64,000 bases of DNA from contig NZ_JANIAA010000001.1 of NCBI RefSeq assembly GCF_024505145.1, positions 1 to 64,000 of the forward strand. The letters run 5' to 3'. How positions within the stretch are numbered: the first letter of the stretch is position 1; the number at the start of each line of letters is the position of its first letter. Below are positions 18,774 through 27,489 of the stretch, piece after piece. The stretch comes from Streptomyces rugosispiralis (GTDB taxonomy: Bacteria > Actinomycetota > Actinomycetes > Streptomycetales > Streptomycetaceae). The translations under genes were made by a program, and so were the position numbers. The notes under the pieces are model-generated. The model worked only from the letters and a program-made list of their open reading frames with translations, searched no databases and was not told the origin of the DNA.

Positions 18774-19499
18774 TCACCAGGGCACGACTCCCCTGTCGTC
18801 GAAGAGCTGACCGGTGGGGCCGTCGTCGGGCAGAGCCGCCAGCCTGACGGCGATTGCCGCGCCTTGCTCAGGGGTCTGAGTACCGTTGAACCCGTTGAGG
18901 TCGGTGGCCACGTAGCCGGGGCAGGCGTTGTTGATCAAAATGTTGGTGCCGCTCAGTTCCTTGGCGTACTGGATGGTGACGGCGTTGAGGAAGGTCTTCG
19001 TCGGCGCGTAGGCCCCGCTGATCCCTCCGAGGTCGACGCCGGGCGTGGTCTGCAGCGCCAGAGAGCCGACATGGCTGGACTGGTTGACGATCCGCGGGTG
19101 CGCCGAGCGGCGCAGCAGCGGCAGCATCGCGTTGGTGACCCGGATGACGCCGATGACGTTGGTCTCCACCAGCCGCCGCACGGTCTCCAGGTCGATGGTC
19201 GAAGGCTCCTCCGGCCAGCCGCCCGCGACGCCGGCGTTGTTGACCAGCGCGTCAAGGCGTCCCGCCCGCTCCTCGATCAACCGCGCGGCGGCGGTCACGC
19301 TCTCGTCGTCGGTCACGTCCAAGGGCACGCCGAACGCGTCGGCGCCCGCCGCGCGCAGTTTCGCCACGGCGTCCGTCCTGCGCCGCTCGTCCCGGGCGCC
19401 GACGCCGACGCTCCAACCCAACGCGGCCAGCCCGGCCGCGATCTCGTACCCGATCCCCTTGTTCGCGCCGGTGACCAGCGCGATCGTCTTCTCGCTCAT
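18774..19499 (-). CDS. Short-chain dehydrogenase/reductase
   Basis: 241 residues from ATG 19499, placed at MSEKTIALVTGANKGIG, the expected first beta-strand; the longer frame is not conserved. Cofactor loop TGANKGIG, NNAG motif (LVNNAGVAGGW), catalytic Ser in NQSSHVGSL and YxxxK in YAPTKTFLN: Tyr and Lys are both present. This is a classical SDR, most like the carbonyl-reductase-type SDRs with the C-terminal GPTGQLFDDRGVVPW ending. It is divergent from a LysR regulator 104 bp away, its likely controller. Substrate unknown. Confidence 0.85.
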   Translation of the reverse strand: MSEKTIALVTGANKGIGYEIAAGLAALGWSVGVGARDERRRTDAVAKLRAAGADAFGVPLDVTDDESVTAAARLIEERAGRLDALVNNAGVAGGWPEEPSTIDLETVRRLVETNVIGVIRVTNAMLPLLRRSAHPRIVNQSSHVGSLALQTTPGVDLGGISGAYAPTKTFLNAVTIQYAKELSGTNILINNACPGYVATDLNGFNGTQTPEQGAAIAVRLAALPDDGPTGQLFDDRGVVPW

Positions 19500-19603
19500 G
19501 ACATCGAGCATGGCCGCGCCGCGGCCGGACACCAACACCATCTCGGCAGTGCAGCGATACCCGGACGGCATCAAACGGCCCTCCTCACGGTTACCTTGCA
19601 TGC

Positions 19604-20443
19604 ATGGAGATACGCGAGTTGCGGTACTTCGTTGCCGTCGCCGAGGAACTGCACTTCGGCAAGGCCGCCCAGCGTCTGGAGATAGCCCAGCCGCCCCTGT
19701 CCCGCGCCATCGCCCGGCTCGAACGACAGCTCTCGGTCACGCTGCTGGAGCGCACCAGCCGCAGGGTCACGCTCACCGAGGCCGGGGCCGTCCTGCTGTC
19801 CGAGGCACGCTCGATCCTCAGCGCGGTAGCGGCAGCCGAGCGGCGTACCCAGCAGGCCGCGCAAAGCCGCTCCCGCCTCGTCCTCGCCGTCAAATCCGGC
19901 ACCGTCGGCGAGTTGCTGGCCAAACTGCTCGATGCGTACCGCGCGGAGCCCAGCGCAGCCACCGTCGATCTGCTGCTCTGTGAAGCGCATCAGCAACAGG
20001 AACTGCTGCAGAACGGGAAAGCCGATGTGGCTCTGCTGCACCTGCCCTTCGATTCGACGGCCGGACTCGACACCGAAATTCTGTGCACCGAGGGACAGGT
20101 GGCGATCCTGCCCGCCTCCCACCGCCTCGCCGGCCGCTCCCAGATCCGGGTAGCCGAGGTCACCGCACTGCCGGAACTCCCGATGGCACGCTGGCCGGGC
20201 CACGGCGGGAGCTACCCGGAGGGACCGGGGCCAGAGGTACGGAACCTGGCACAGCTCTTCCAGCTGATCGCGCTCGGCCGCACCACCGTGATCATCCCCG
20301 AGTCCGCCGGCACCGACCTGCGCCGGGATCTCGCCGCCGTGCCGGTCCTGGACGCCCCGCCCGTGACAACCGTGATCGCTTGGCCGTCGCAGAGCCGACT
20401 ACGCGCAGCCGCCGACCTGATCCGCGTAGCAACACGTCTTTGA
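19604..20443 (+). CDS. LysR-family transcriptional regulator
   Basis: 279 residues, slightly short for the family (about 300). The N-terminal winged helix is complete (ELRYFVAVAEELHFGKAAQRLEIAQPPLSRAI), followed by a linker helix and a substrate-binding domain. It is divergently transcribed from the SDR gene, the usual LysR arrangement, so it probably controls that gene in response to a small effector. No strong ribosome-binding site precedes the ATG. Confidence 0.85.
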   Translation: MEIRELRYFVAVAEELHFGKAAQRLEIAQPPLSRAIARLERQLSVTLLERTSRRVTLTEAGAVLLSEARSILSAVAAAERRTQQAAQSRSRLVLAVKSGTVGELLAKLLDAYRAEPSAATVDLLLCEAHQQQELLQNGKADVALLHLPFDSTAGLDTEILCTEGQVAILPASHRLAGRSQIRVAEVTALPELPMARWPGHGGSYPEGPGPEVRNLAQLFQLIALGRTTVIIPESAGTDLRRDLAAVPVLDAPPVTTVIAWPSQSRLRAAADLIRVATRL

Positions 20444-20483
20444 CCGGCCGTTTCCGCATCCGCTCACGAGGTTGAACCCGCGC

Positions 20484-20588
20484 CGTACGCGGGTCGACGT
20501 CCTGACCGCACTGGCCTGCTACAACACCCGTCGGCTGCACAGCGTTTGCGGCTGGAAGCGCCCGGTCGGCCACGAACACGGCTACTGG
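20484..20588 (+). mobile_element. IS3-family transposase C-terminal scar (copy A)
   Basis: Encodes CYNTRRLHSVCGWKRPVGHE, the C-terminal YNTRRxHSxxGxxxP signature of IS3-family integrases. The same DNA (about 70 bp) recurs in opposite orientation at about 39113-39180. It sits at the outer edge of the inverted repeat that borders the biosynthetic island. Confidence 0.65.
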
Positions 20589-20597
20589 GCCGGCCCG

Positions 20598-21105
20598 CTC
20601 TCTGTGGACACCGTTCGCCGAGTGTTCCAGTCGATTTTGTGTACGCCTTCAGGGAGAGTCGGCCGGGCGCACAACTCTGCGGCCGAAGGCCGATTACCGC
20701 TGACCGGCCGAACAATTCGATGTTGCGGATTTGGCCGCACCGGACGAGGCGCGGCCTGCCTACGGCCGATAGTCTTTGGATCCAAGCGCAGTTGATTCGG
20801 TCACCCCTTCCATAAAGGCGGCGACGGTCAGCCGGCCCTGCCGGATAATCCGCTCCCGCCGCATCCGAGCCTCCGCATCAGCACCTTGTTTTTTGCCGTT
20901 AACCGACTGAGTGCGCCCCGCCGAGGGAGGTACTTCGCCGTGCCCACATCTACGTCGGACCAGGAGAAAAATGAGCAGCACCCAGAAGTTCGCCATCGCG
21001 GGGATCAATTGTCGGCTTCCCGGTGATCGTGACGTGGGAAAGTACTGGTCGAATCTCAAGGCGGACACGGAGAGCATTACCACGTGGTCGCTGGAAGAGT
21101 TGATC
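20598..21105 (+). repeat. Inverted repeat arm A bordering the biosynthetic island
   Basis: About 508 bp that recur in reverse orientation at 38402-38910 with roughly 90% identity by eye. The arm carries a promoter-like leader, the ribosome-binding site and the first 45 or so codons of a polyketide-synthase ketosynthase. Between the two arms lies the 17-kb gene cluster. The arms could allow inversion by recombination or mark a duplicated PKS start that was rearranged. Confidence 0.85.
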
Positions 21106-21410
21106 ACTCCCCGGGAGGCGGAGGTCCGGGATCCTCAGCACCGGCTGTTCCTGGAGTCCGCGCACACCGCGTTGGAGGACGCCGGCTACGATCCGTTCCC
21201 GTCGCGGTCCACATGGCGTACCACTCGCTGATGAACGGCGAATATATCGAGGCCCACGGCACCGGCATCATCGTGGGAGACCCGATCGAGGTCACCGCGC
21301 TCGGCGAGATGTTCACCGCGCACGGCATCACCCCCGAGTCCCGCAGCCTGATCGACTCGCTCAAGGGCAACACCGGCCATATGGGCCCGGCCGCAGGCGT
21401 CGACCCGCGC
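20971..21410 (+). pseudogene. Modular PKS ketosynthase, collapsed by internal deletions
   Basis: Starts with a good AGGAG and ATG and reads as a KS N-terminus (FAIAGINCRLPGDRDVGKYW). It then jumps to DPQHRLFLESAHTALEDAGYD. After a frame change it reads YIEAHGTGIIVGDPIEVTALG and SLKGNTGHMGPAAG, the KS C-terminal His motifs. The active-site Cys region and most of the domain are missing. What survives are three short blocks of one KS in correct order, so this is a deleted gene rather than a mis-assembled one. It implies that a PKS once stood here. Confidence 0.85.
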
Positions 21411-21649
21411 TCCGTACAGCGAGCCGAAGACCTCGCAGATCGGCCAGGTGCTTGTCGAGTACCTATGCGGGGAGCCCTGTCCGCGTCTTGCGGAATTCCG
21501 GCAGTACGGCTCAACAGGGCCTGTGCACTGGCCGGTTGTTGCCGTCCACTCGCTGCCAACCGCGGACTCTGGCCGGGGTCACGCCGCCCCTGCCAGAGTC
21601 CGCCAGTGTCATCCGGCCGTTTGGCAGTCCGCACTCGACGGAGGAACTT

Positions 21650-22687
21650 ATGACGACCGCGCCCGCAGGCAGCACCGCCGGCGTGTCCACCGACTGGCGG
21701 ATCACACCGGAATTCGCCTTCACCGACGAGGAGTCCGCGGCGCTCGCCGAGGCAATCGGGACGGTGATGGCCAATCCGTACCGCCTCTACGACGCCCACG
21801 CGTTCCAGATAGGCCGACTGATCGAGGACGGCGTCGTACCCGAGCGCTTCCGCTCGTACGTATCCGGCCTCGCGGGCCGTGACCGGCACAAGGAGCCGGC
21901 CGTCGTCCTGAAGAACGTCCCCTACGACCGCGACGTACCGGTCTTCGACTTCGACGAGCCCGTGAAGTCGAAGTACGAGCTGAAGCGGACCTTCGTCGCG
22001 GAGGGCTTCCTCGCCCTCTTCGCCCAGCTCGCGGGCACCCCGCCGATCGGATACTTGAACATCAACGACGGCGACGTCTTCCAGGACATCTACCCCAAGC
22101 GCTCCATGCAGTCGACCCAGTCGCAGAAGGCGCTCGACGCGATCCACTTCCACAAGGACCTGGCCAACCACTTCGTCCGCCCCGACCAGGTGTACATGGT
22201 GGGCATGCGCAGCAACCCGGAGAACGAGGTGTACACCTCCTTCGTCCGTAACATCGACGTCATCGCGGCCTTCGCCGAGGAGGAACTGGAACTGCTGCGC
22301 AGCCCGCAGTTCTACACGCCTTTCGATGACCTGACCGTGATGGGCGGCACCCTGGAGCTGGGCGAGGCCGACCGTCACCCGATCATCGGCGGCGAGGACG
22401 ACCTGCGCTACTTCGAGAACCGCACGATCGGCGTGACCGACGACGCCCGGGCGATCGTGCCCAAGGTCTCCGCGACCCTGCACGCCCTCAAGCAGCGCGT
22501 GTTCATCGAGCCCGGCGACTTCGTGATCACATACAACAACCACACCGTGCACGCCAAGGAGGTGGTGAAGGTGCGCAAGCCGGAAGAGCTGTGCAGCCGG
22601 TGGATCATCAAGACGGTCAACGTCGACGATTTGGAGCCGCACGCCCAGCACTTCATGCCGGGCACCCGTCACCTCGTGAATGGCTGA
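21650..22687 (+). CDS. Clavaminate-synthase-like Fe(II)/2-oxoglutarate oxygenase
   Basis: 345 residues from ATG 21650 (GGAGGA upstream); the longer frame to 21452 runs into repeat debris. The TauD/CAS-like fold is indicated by a facial-triad HxD at His168-Asp170 (FHKDLANHF), a distal His in YNNHTVHAKE (about 301) and an Arg for 2-oxoglutarate in CSRWIIK (about 317). VioC/AsnO-like members use HxE, while this one has HxD. Enzymes of this class hydroxylate or desaturate amino acids, free or carrier-bound. As first gene before the NRPS it probably tailors an amino-acid building block. Confidence 0.8.
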   Translation: MTTAPAGSTAGVSTDWRITPEFAFTDEESAALAEAIGTVMANPYRLYDAHAFQIGRLIEDGVVPERFRSYVSGLAGRDRHKEPAVVLKNVPYDRDVPVFDFDEPVKSKYELKRTFVAEGFLALFAQLAGTPPIGYLNINDGDVFQDIYPKRSMQSTQSQKALDAIHFHKDLANHFVRPDQVYMVGMRSNPENEVYTSFVRNIDVIAAFAEEELELLRSPQFYTPFDDLTVMGGTLELGEADRHPIIGGEDDLRYFENRTIGVTDDARAIVPKVSATLHALKQRVFIEPGDFVITYNNHTVHAKEVVKVRKPEELCSRWIIKTVNVDDLEPHAQHFMPGTRHLVNG

Positions 22688-23164
22688 CACCCCCGCCCGA
22701 TCATGGTGTGCGCCGCACGGCGGCCGCGTGTGCGACTTCCGGCCGCACGACGCCGACGGAACCCGTGCGGTCCCGCCGGCGGCCACCTCGTCGCCGCGCT
22801 CCCCCGTGCGGCATGCCCTCTGCTGGTCCTGGGACCCGGGACGCTGGACGGGCCCGCCGTGGGGGCACTCGTCGCCCTCGCGCAGACCGAGGTGCTGCCG
22901 GTGATCGCCCTCGGTGTGATCCCGCCGTTGCTGCGCCCCCGCCATCCACTGCCGCTCGGGCGGCCGACGTCGGAACCGGGAGAGGAACCGGCCGCGCCCC
23001 CCGGCCGCCGGAGCGGCCGCACCGTACGCCACCGGGCGGCAGCCGCCCCGGCGGCAACCCCCACGCTGCACCGCGGCACTTCCCGCACTCGCTGTTTCCC
23101 ACGGCTCGCCGCCTGCCCGCGGGCCCAGTCGACTGTTCCGATCCCCGTGACAGGGAGTGACAAC
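22680..23164 (+). pseudogene. Small unrecognised ORF, apparently frameshifted
   Basis: An ATG at 22680 overlaps the oxygenase stop. Coding-like codons run to about 22785 (MADTPARSWCAPHGG...). Then the strong third-position GC moves to another frame, where a plausible protein continues (GHLVAALPRAACPLLVLGPG, ALAQTEVLPVIALGVIPPLL). One frameshift would join them into a protein of up to 160 residues filling the gap to the NRPS. It may be a broken small gene, a sequencing error or a programmed shift. No family recognised. Confidence 0.35.
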
Positions 23165-23165
23165 C

Positions 23166-26100
23166 ATGCCGACCCCGCATCTCGCCACCCTGGTCGAAAC
23201 GGCCGCCCGTACCCACTCCGGGGCCATCGCGATGGAAGACGCCGGACGCACCCGCGGCTACGGGGAGCTGCTGTCGGACGCGCGGGCCATCGCCGCCGAC
23301 ATCGTCGCCGCCCGGGTGCGCTCCGTCGCGGTCACCGGGGAACGGAGCGCCGCGCTGATCACCACCGTGGTGGCCACTGTCCTGGCCGACGTCCGTCTGG
23401 TGCTCATCGACCAGGCGCTGCCCGAGGCACGGCGGACCGCGATGGTGAAGGAGAGCGGCGCGGAACTGGTGTTGACGGCCGAGCCGGGCGACGGCGGCAT
23501 CTCGGCCGAACCGGCACCCGGTGCCGGCCCCGCTGGAGCCGAGGCCCGCCCCGGCTACATCTTCTTCACCTCCGGCACCACCTCCACCCCCAAGGCGGTC
23601 GACGGGCGGTGGGCCGGTATCGCGCACTTCACCACCTGGCAGCGGGACACCTTCGGTATCGGCCCCGGCGACCGCTTCGCCCAGCTCACCGGCCTGTCCT
23701 TCGACGTCGTCCTGCGGGACCTGTTCACCCCGCTGGTCTCGGGCGCCACCATCTGCGTCCCGCCGCGTGACGTGGCCACCGCCGTCGGCGGCGTGCCCCG
23801 CTGGCTGGAGACGGCCGGAATCACCGTCGTCCACACCGTGCCGTCGCTCGCCGCCCGCTGGACCTCGGTCCCGCGGGACGACCGATCCGCCGGCGACGCG
23901 CTACGGTTGACCTTCTTCGCGGGCGAGCCGCTGCCCGCGGCCGCCGTCACCGGATGGCGCGAGCGGTTCGGCGCCACCCAGGTCGTCAACCTCTACGGCC
24001 CCACGGAGACCACCCTGGCCAAGTTCTGGCAGGACGTCACCGAGCCCGTGCCCGGGGTCCAGCCGGTCGGCCGACCGTTGCCCGGCACCCACGCGGCCCT
24101 GGTCGACGGCGAGGTCTGGATCAGCACCCCGTACTCCACACGCGGGTATCTCAACGCCCCCGGCGAGCAGGCCGACCGCTTCGTCGGCCCGCCCGCCGGG
24201 ACCGCCGACGCCGTCTTCGGTGAGGAGCCGGCCGACGCCGGCGCCGGGGCCGTCTGGTACCGCACCGGCGACCTTGGCCGGCTCGGCGAGCACGGCGAGC
24301 TCAACCTCTTGGGCCGCTCCGACTTCCAGGTCAAGATCGACGGCAACCGGGTCGAGCCCGAGGGCATCGCCGCCGCGCTGCGCGAGCACCCGGCCGTGCG
24401 TGACGCCGTGGTTGTCGCCCACCGGCGTTCCGACGGCGCGGTGCGCCTGGTATGCCACTACGCGGCGGACGCCGGCGACGGGGACGAGGCGGAGCTACGT
24501 CGCTGGGCCGGCGAACGGCTGCCCGCGGCCCACGTCCCGTCCACTCTGTACCGGCTCGACGAGCTGCCCCTCACCGCCAACGGGAAGGTGGACCGAACCT
24601 CCCTGCCCGAGCCCCGCACGCCAGCCACCGATGTGCCCGACGAGAGCCGGGAGGGCCTCACCCAGTCGGTCACCGAGGTCTTCCGCTCCGTGCTGCCCGA
24701 CGCGCCCGACCGCTCCGACGCCGACTTCTTCCGGCACGGCGGCTCGTCGCTCGACGCGGCCGATCTGTCCGTGCGGCTGCTCGCCGCGACGGGTCGGCGG
24801 CTGGAGATGAGCGAGATCTACCAGTTGCGCACCCCGCGTGCGATGGCCGAGGCGCTCCGCGACCGCCCCTTGGACAGTCAGGGCGGCATCCCGCGCGGCA
24901 CCCACCCGGACCGCACCGGGCTCTCCCCGCAGCAACGCCGCTACCGCAGCGTCTATCTGCCCAGGGTCAACCGCTCATGGAGCAACATGCCCGCCCTGTT
25001 CGCGCTCCCCGACGGTACCGGCGCCGCCGCCGTCGAGCAGGCGCTGCGGACCGTGATCGACCGGCACGAGAGCCTGCGGGCCGGCTTCACCCCCGCCGAC
25101 GCCGCGGCGGACGCCGAAGGACCACTGACCCTCCATCAAGACTTCACCCCGGCAGGCGCGTTGATTTTCACGGTGGCGACCGTCGATCTGCGCACCCTGC
25201 CGGAGAGCGAGCAGAGCGCACGGATGGAGGAGCTGCGGATCGCGGAGGCGAACACCCCGATCGAGATCGGCCGGGCCCCGCTCTTCCGGGCCACGCTGCT
25301 GCTGCACCACGGGGACCGGGCGACGCTGCTCTGGAACGTCCACCACATGGTCTCGGACGGGTACAGCCAGCGCCTGCTGCACCAGGAGCTGACCCATCTG
25401 CTCGGCGGCGTGCCGGAGCGCCTGCCGGAGCTGCCCATCGGCTACCGCGACTACATCGCCTGGCGCGAGCGGCTCGCCACCGATTCCGGTGCCCGCGAAC
25501 CCCACCGCCGGTACTGGCAGGAGGTGTTCGCCGAGCCGTACGAGCGGCCGCTGCTCCCGGCCCGTGCCGAGACCGAGGACGCGGCACGGGGCATCGCCCA
25601 CCAGTTCCCGGTGCCGGACGATCTGCGCGCCGAGGTGGCCGCCTTCTGCCGCGAGCACGGCACCACGGCGTTTTCCGTCTACTTCGCCGCGTACACGCTG
25701 ATGGCGCACGATCTCTACGAGCGCGACGACCTGGTGATCGGGACCCCGGCCGCCGGCCGCACCCGGCCCGAGTTCCAGCACCTGATCGGAAACTTCATCT
25801 CGCTGGTCGGCATCCGGAACCGGCGCGACGGGGCCGTCGGCTTCCCCGCGCTCGTCCGTGCGCTCCAGGAGGTCACGGTGCGGGCGATGGAGCACCAGGA
25901 CTACCAGTACGACGAGGTCATGGCCGACATCGGCGCCGCGCCGGACGACGACCGCTTCCCGCTCACCACGGTCTTCATCTCTCTGGTGGAGGTCCCCGCC
26001 GGCCAGGCCCCGGGCCTTCGGACGCCGTCCCACCGCGACCTGGGCTGCGAGGTCAAGTTCGACCTGATGGGCTATCTGCGGCGGGCCGGCGACATGGTCG

Positions 26101-26204
26101 CCCTCGATCTGCACACCCGTCAGGGGCTGCTCTCAGCGGACCGGCTGGAAGCCCTGGCCGGGACGTTCCTGAACCACCTCCGTACCGGCCTCAAGGAGGG
26201 CTGA
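23166..26204 (+). CDS. Nonribosomal peptide synthetase, A-PCP-C
   Basis: 1012 residues from ATG 23166 (AGGGAG at 8 nt). Adenylation domain at about 1-480: A3 YIFFTSGTTSTPKAV, A5 NLYGPTETT, A7 YRTGDLGR, A8 RSDFQVKIDGNRVE, A10 TANGKVDR. The PCP has its phosphopantetheine Ser in FFRHGGSSLDA (about 526). The condensation domain from about 590 has HHMVSDG at 726-732, complete. By eye the A-domain pocket reads D-V-R-T-F-A-L-L-A-K, a code I cannot assign. The order A-PCP-C, with no thioesterase, means it loads one residue and condenses it onto a partner. ATP-grasp genes follow within 1 nt, so chain growth probably alternates between the two chemistries. Confidence 0.9.
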   Translation: MPTPHLATLVETAARTHSGAIAMEDAGRTRGYGELLSDARAIAADIVAARVRSVAVTGERSAALITTVVATVLADVRLVLIDQALPEARRTAMVKESGAELVLTAEPGDGGISAEPAPGAGPAGAEARPGYIFFTSGTTSTPKAVDGRWAGIAHFTTWQRDTFGIGPGDRFAQLTGLSFDVVLRDLFTPLVSGATICVPPRDVATAVGGVPRWLETAGITVVHTVPSLAARWTSVPRDDRSAGDALRLTFFAGEPLPAAAVTGWRERFGATQVVNLYGPTETTLAKFWQDVTEPVPGVQPVGRPLPGTHAALVDGEVWISTPYSTRGYLNAPGEQADRFVGPPAGTADAVFGEEPADAGAGAVWYRTGDLGRLGEHGELNLLGRSDFQVKIDGNRVEPEGIAAALREHPAVRDAVVVAHRRSDGAVRLVCHYAADAGDGDEAELRRWAGERLPAAHVPSTLYRLDELPLTANGKVDRTSLPEPRTPATDVPDESREGLTQSVTEVFRSVLPDAPDRSDADFFRHGGSSLDAADLSVRLLAATGRRLEMSEIYQLRTPRAMAEALRDRPLDSQGGIPRGTHPDRTGLSPQQRRYRSVYLPRVNRSWSNMPALFALPDGTGAAAVEQALRTVIDRHESLRAGFTPADAAADAEGPLTLHQDFTPAGALIFTVATVDLRTLPESEQSARMEELRIAEANTPIEIGRAPLFRATLLLHHGDRATLLWNVHHMVSDGYSQRLLHQELTHLLGGVPERLPELPIGYRDYIAWRERLATDSGAREPHRRYWQEVFAEPYERPLLPARAETEDAARGIAHQFPVPDDLRAEVAAFCREHGTTAFSVYFAAYTLMAHDLYERDDLVIGTPAAGRTRPEFQHLIGNFISLVGIRNRRDGAVGFPALVRALQEVTVRAMEHQDYQYDEVMADIGAAPDDDRFPLTTVFISLVEVPAGQAPGLRTPSHRDLGCEVKFDLMGYLRRAGDMVALDLHTRQGLLSADRLEALAGTFLNHLRTGLKEG

Positions 26205-26205
26205 C

Positions 26206-27489
26206 ATGACGCACGCCGTCCTGGTCTGCTCCGCGGTGCGCATCCCGTCGCCCCGTCTGCTGGACCATCCGCTGATCGACCGGCTCAGCGTCGTCACCGA
26301 GCACGGGCATGCCGCCCGCTACCCCGAGGGTGTCGCCGTCGAGACCGTCGGCTCCATCCGTGACGTCGACGAGGTGCTGGCCGCCGCCTGGCGCATCGCC
26401 GGCCGGTGCCCGATCGACGGGGTACTCGCCCCGTACGAGGTGGGGCTGCCCGCCGCCGGGTACGTGCGCACTGTCCTCGGCCTGACCGGCCCGGACCTCC
26501 ACACCGTCACGCTTTTCACCAACAAGCACGTGATGAAGCAGCGGCTCTCCCGGGCCGGTCTCGACCTGATGCCGTTCGCCGGTGCCCACAGCGATGCGCA
26601 GGTTCGGGCCCGCGCCGAGGAGTTCGGCTGGCCCGTTGTGGTCAAGCCCGCCTACGGCGGCGGCAGCAAGGATGTCGCCGTCGTCGCGGACGCCGCCGAA
26701 CTGGACGCCTGGCTCGCTGCCGGCGGCGGCCTCCGGCCCGACAACCCCACCGCCGTCGTCGAACGGCCGGCGAAGGTCCTCACCGAGTACCACTGCGACG
26801 GTGTCGTGGCCGACGGCCAGGTGCGGTTCGTCGTCACCTCGTGCTACCTCGAACCCGTCCTCGGCAGCATCGGGCGGGGCTACGGCACGTACCAACTGCC
26901 GCCCGACCACCCAGGGCACCTGGCAGTGGCCGAGCTGCATGCCACCGCCGTCGCGGCACTCGGGCTGCGGTCCGGTGTGACCCACCTGGAGGTCTTCGCC
27001 ACCCCGGACGGGCTGCGCGTCTCCGAGATCGCCTGTCGCCCCGGCGGCGGCGCGATCCCCGCCGCCATCGAGCTGCGGCACGGCGTGAACATGCTCGACG
27101 CGTGCGTCCGCACCTCACTGGGCCTGCCTGCGTTCCCGGACAGCGCCCCGGCCCCCACGCATCCCGACGCCCGCTACCTGGGGCACTGTGGGCTGGCGCT
27201 GCGGCCCGGCGTCATCACCGAGATAACCTCGGAGCAGGAACTGGCCCAGCTCCCCGGCGTCCTCCGTGCCGGTCTGCTCCGCGGGGTCGGCGACGAGATC
27301 GCCGGACACATCTACTCCGCCTCGGCGGCCGGTTACGTACACGTGGGTGCCGACACCGAGCAGGAGGTACGTGACCGGCTCGCGGCGGTCCGTGCCCGTT
27401 ACCGGATTCGAACCCGCCCAGCGGGCGCCCCGACGGAACCCCGTGTGACCGAATCCCGGGCGGCCTCACTCCAGGAACCCTCCTCATGA
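26206..27489 (+). CDS. ATP-grasp ligase (first of two)
   Basis: 427 residues; ATG 26206 is one base after the NRPS stop. ATP-grasp features: central VVVKPAYGGGSKDVAVV (ATP-binding Lys and flexible Gly loop) and the metal site LRVSEIACRPGGGA, where the usual E-x-N-x-R is E-I-A-C-R. The N-terminal domain is a poorly conserved pre-ATP-grasp fold. Such enzymes join a carboxylate to an amine through an acyl phosphate, as in dipeptide-type natural products. The overlap with the second ATP-grasp gene suggests two successive ligations, or an active and a helper ligase. Substrates unknown. Confidence 0.85.
   Translation: MTHAVLVCSAVRIPSPRLLDHPLIDRLSVVTEHGHAARYPEGVAVETVGSIRDVDEVLAAAWRIAGRCPIDGVLAPYEVGLPAAGYVRTVLGLTGPDLHTVTLFTNKHVMKQRLSRAGLDLMPFAGAHSDAQVRARAEEFGWPVVVKPAYGGGSKDVAVVADAAELDAWLAAGGGLRPDNPTAVVERPAKVLTEYHCDGVVADGQVRFVVTSCYLEPVLGSIGRGYGTYQLPPDHPGHLAVAELHATAVAALGLRSGVTHLEVFATPDGLRVSEIACRPGGGAIPAAIELRHGVNMLDACVRTSLGLPAFPDSAPAPTHPDARYLGHCGLALRPGVITEITSEQELAQLPGVLRAGLLRGVGDEIAGHIYSASAAGYVHVGADTEQEVRDRLAAVRARYRIRTRPAGAPTEPRVTESRAASLQEPSS

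Noticed and set aside
27393..27417. tRNA T-arm-like sequence (GGATTCGAACCCG)
   Set aside because: It lies inside the first ATP-grasp gene, the stem halves do not pair, and no acceptor or anticodon arm fits around it.
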